A stretch of DNA of 6,089 nt from Pseudomonadota bacterium (GTDB lineage: Bacteria; Desulfobacterota; DSM-4660; Desulfatiglandales; B25-G16). The position numbers and the translations under genes are program-made. The notes under the pieces were generated by a model, which saw only the letters and a program-made list of their open reading frames with translations, made no database searches and had not been told where the DNA came from. Positions 4,813 to 6,089 of the stretch are shown piece by piece. The stretch covers positions 1 to 6,089 of the forward strand of contig DAOVRY010000059.1 of assembly GCA_030633645.1 (NCBI GenBank). The letters run 5' to 3'. Every line of letters begins with the position of its first letter. Position 1 is the first letter of the stretch.

Positions 4813-5925
4813 ATGATTATAGGAATTCTTAAAGAAATCAAATCCGAAGAAAATCGAGTTTCCATGACCCCTGCCGGGGCAGAAGTAATGAAGCAACACG
4901 GGCATACGGTGCTGGTAGAAAAACACGCCGGTGCAGGAAGCGGATTTGATAACGAATCCTATGTGAGCGCCAGGGCAGAGATCATAGATACACCTGAGGA
5001 TATTTACAGCCCTGCCCACATGGTCATGCATGTGAAAGAACCCCTGCCTTCAGAGTATGAACTCATCAATGAAGAGCAGATCGTATTCACCTATCTTCAC
5101 CTTGCTGCATCAGAGGAACTAACCAGAGCACTTACTAAAAGTCGGTCGGTCAACATTGCCTATGAAACCATTCAAAAGGAAGATGGATCCTTGCCGTTAC
5201 TCACCCCGATGAGTGAGGTGGCAGGGCGCATGTCGATTCAGGAGGGTGCAAAGTACCTGGAAATGGCACAAGGTGGTGAGGGCATTCTGCTTAGTGGTGT
5301 GCCAGGCGTAGCTCCTGCCACAGTAATAGTTATCGGTGCAGGAACTGTCGGAACAAATGCAGCCAAAATGGCCTGTGGCCTGGGAGCCAAAGTGTACCTG
5401 CTGGATATAAAATTAGACAGACTTCGGTATCTGAGTGATGTAATGCCCAGCAACTGTTTTCTTATAATGTTCAGTCCCGCAACCATTCGCAAACTTATAA
5501 AAGAAGCTGACCTGGTTGTGGGAGCCGTTCTCATCCCTGGAGCCAAGGCTCCTAAACTGGTTACACGCGATATGTTAAAAACTATGAAGAAAGGCGCAGT
5601 GATGGTGGACGTGGCTATCGATCAAGGGGGGAGCTTTGAAACATCCAAACCTACAACGCACTCAGATCCGATCTATACGGTTGACGGCGTGGTGCACTAC
5701 TGCGTGGCAAACATGCCCGGTGCCGTTGCCAAAACATCCACGCTTGCCCTCACCAATGCAACCCTTCCTTATGCCCTTGAAATCGCAAACAAGGGGTGGA
5801 AAAGGGCCTTTAAGGAAAACCCTGAAATCAAGAGAGGTGCCAACATAGTCAAAAGCAAGGTCACCTACAAAGGTGTTGCCGATGCCTTCGGCCTTGAGTA
5901 TGTCCCGGTCGACAGTCTATTGTAA
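4813..5925 (+). CDS. ald: Alanine dehydrogenase (NAD-dependent, EC 1.4.1.1)
   Basis: This is a 370-residue enzyme of typical family length that interconverts L-alanine with pyruvate, ammonia and NADH in the cytoplasm, usually as a hexamer. All key residues are present at their usual numbers: R15 in ENRVSMTP and K75 in HVKEP (pyruvate binding), H96 in YLHLA (catalytic), the NAD-binding GAGTVG at 175-180 with D198 at the end of the second strand, D270 in VDVAIDQGG (catalytic), and N300 in VANMPGAVA. The start fits the family (MIIGILKEIK) and follows a strong Shine-Dalgarno sequence. Upstream lies the wreck of alr, so the gene was probably once paired with the racemase and could have drawn on D-alanine as well as L-alanine. 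In an anaerobe it would supply pyruvate from alanine, or assimilate ammonia. It shows no sign of decay and converges on the transporter gene at the right. Confidence 0.97.
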   Translation: MIIGILKEIKSEENRVSMTPAGAEVMKQHGHTVLVEKHAGAGSGFDNESYVSARAEIIDTPEDIYSPAHMVMHVKEPLPSEYELINEEQIVFTYLHLAASEELTRALTKSRSVNIAYETIQKEDGSLPLLTPMSEVAGRMSIQEGAKYLEMAQGGEGILLSGVPGVAPATVIVIGAGTVGTNAAKMACGLGAKVYLLDIKLDRLRYLSDVMPSNCFLIMFSPATIRKLIKEADLVVGAVLIPGAKAPKLVTRDMLKTMKKGAVMVDVAIDQGGSFETSKPTTHSDPIYTVDGVVHYCVANMPGAVAKTSTLALTNATLPYALEIANKGWKRAFKENPEIKRGANIVKSKVTYKGVADAFGLEYVPVDSLL

Positions 5926-5930
5926 TCTTA

Positions 5931-5949
5931 GCAGGGATTTAAAGCCTGC
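5931..5949. terminator. Weak hairpin between ald and the convergent transporter gene
   Basis: GCAGG (5931-5935) and CCTGC (5945-5949) can form a five-pair stem with a nine-base loop, six bases after the ald stop and eleven before the stop of the opposing gene. The position suits a shared terminator, but the stem is short and there is no T-run on either side. Confidence 0.3.
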
Positions 5950-5959
5950 GCCAAATCAT

Positions 5960-6088
5960 CTAATAGGATTTATTTTCACTAACAAACAGGACGGCGCCAA
6001 TCCCTATGATAGCTAAGATGCTTAAAACAAGAAAAACGGGTTTATATGAACCGAATGCGTCCACCAATAGACCGGAAAAAAACATGGC
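5960..6088 (-). CDS. C-terminal end of a probable MFS transporter (runs off the right edge)
   Basis: The reverse strand is open from the window edge to TAG at 5962-5960 and gives the last 42 residues. They read FSGLLVDAFGSYKPVF, then a hydrophobic helix of about 18 residues (LVLSILAIIGIGAVLFV), then the polar tail SENKSY. A 'G...D.FGSY...F' loop leading into one last membrane helix and a short cytoplasmic tail is typical of the final transmembrane segment (TM12) of major facilitator superfamily carriers, including oxalate/formate-antiporter-like ones. The substrate cannot be told from this part. The gene converges on ald with 34 bp between the two stops. Confidence 0.6.
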   Translation of the reverse strand, partial: AMFFSGLLVDAFGSYKPVFLVLSILAIIGIGAVLFVSENKSY

Positions 6089-6089
6089 A

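Noticed and set aside
4705..5031. A 108-codon reverse frame across the alr remnant and the ald start
   Set aside because: It covers the ald ribosome site and conserved N-terminus in antisense and has no family-like motif.

Overview
The window looks like chromosomal DNA from an anaerobic, Gram-negative-type bacterium. My best guess is Desulfobacterota (the former Deltaproteobacteria), because of the style of the electron-transfer flavoprotein genes, the single-domain CinA-like protein, the alanine dehydrogenase and the palindromic intergenic repeat. No marker gene is present, so this placement is inference. There are no RNA genes, CRISPR arrays, phage genes or transposase genes.

Left part (1-2167): an etfB-etfA pair runs leftwards and leaves the window inside etfA. 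It is divergent from a LysR-type regulator gene. The 137-bp gap between them holds a T-N11-A dyad (1239-1253) placed about 65 bp upstream of a predicted etfB transcription start. This is the classic layout of a LysR regulator controlling its divergent neighbour. EtfAB passes electrons from acyl-CoA dehydrogenase-type enzymes into the respiratory chain or other acceptors, so the unit is probably part of a regulated acid- or amino-acid-oxidation cluster continuing to the left.

Middle part (2168-4812): this stretch shows gene decay and patchwork. A roughly 131-bp palindromic repeat (2174-2304) abuts, and supplies the stop codon of, a Nudix hydrolase fragment. That fragment has lost both its N-terminal and C-terminal parts and carries a substitution in the Nudix box. 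It overlaps, in another frame, the 3' end of a CinA-like (COG1058) gene. A 310-bp intergenic stretch follows, with a candidate promoter and a possible 53-residue single-pass membrane protein. Next is an intact orphan panC, whose sequence resembles Chloroflexota-type PanC proteins. After it comes an alanine racemase gene cut down to its first 80 or so codons.

Right part (4813-6089): an intact ald (alanine dehydrogenase) has a strong ribosome binding site and all catalytic residues. A convergent gene entering from the right edge ends here; only the last 42 residues of a probable MFS transporter are visible.

Taken together, the region links alanine catabolism (ald, formerly beside alr), CoA precursor synthesis (panC) and flavoprotein electron transfer (etfBA). 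I see no evidence for a single new multi-gene system. The most notable signals are the two gene remnants, the repeat that ends one of them, the LysR operator architecture and the unusual EtfB nucleotide-binding loop.
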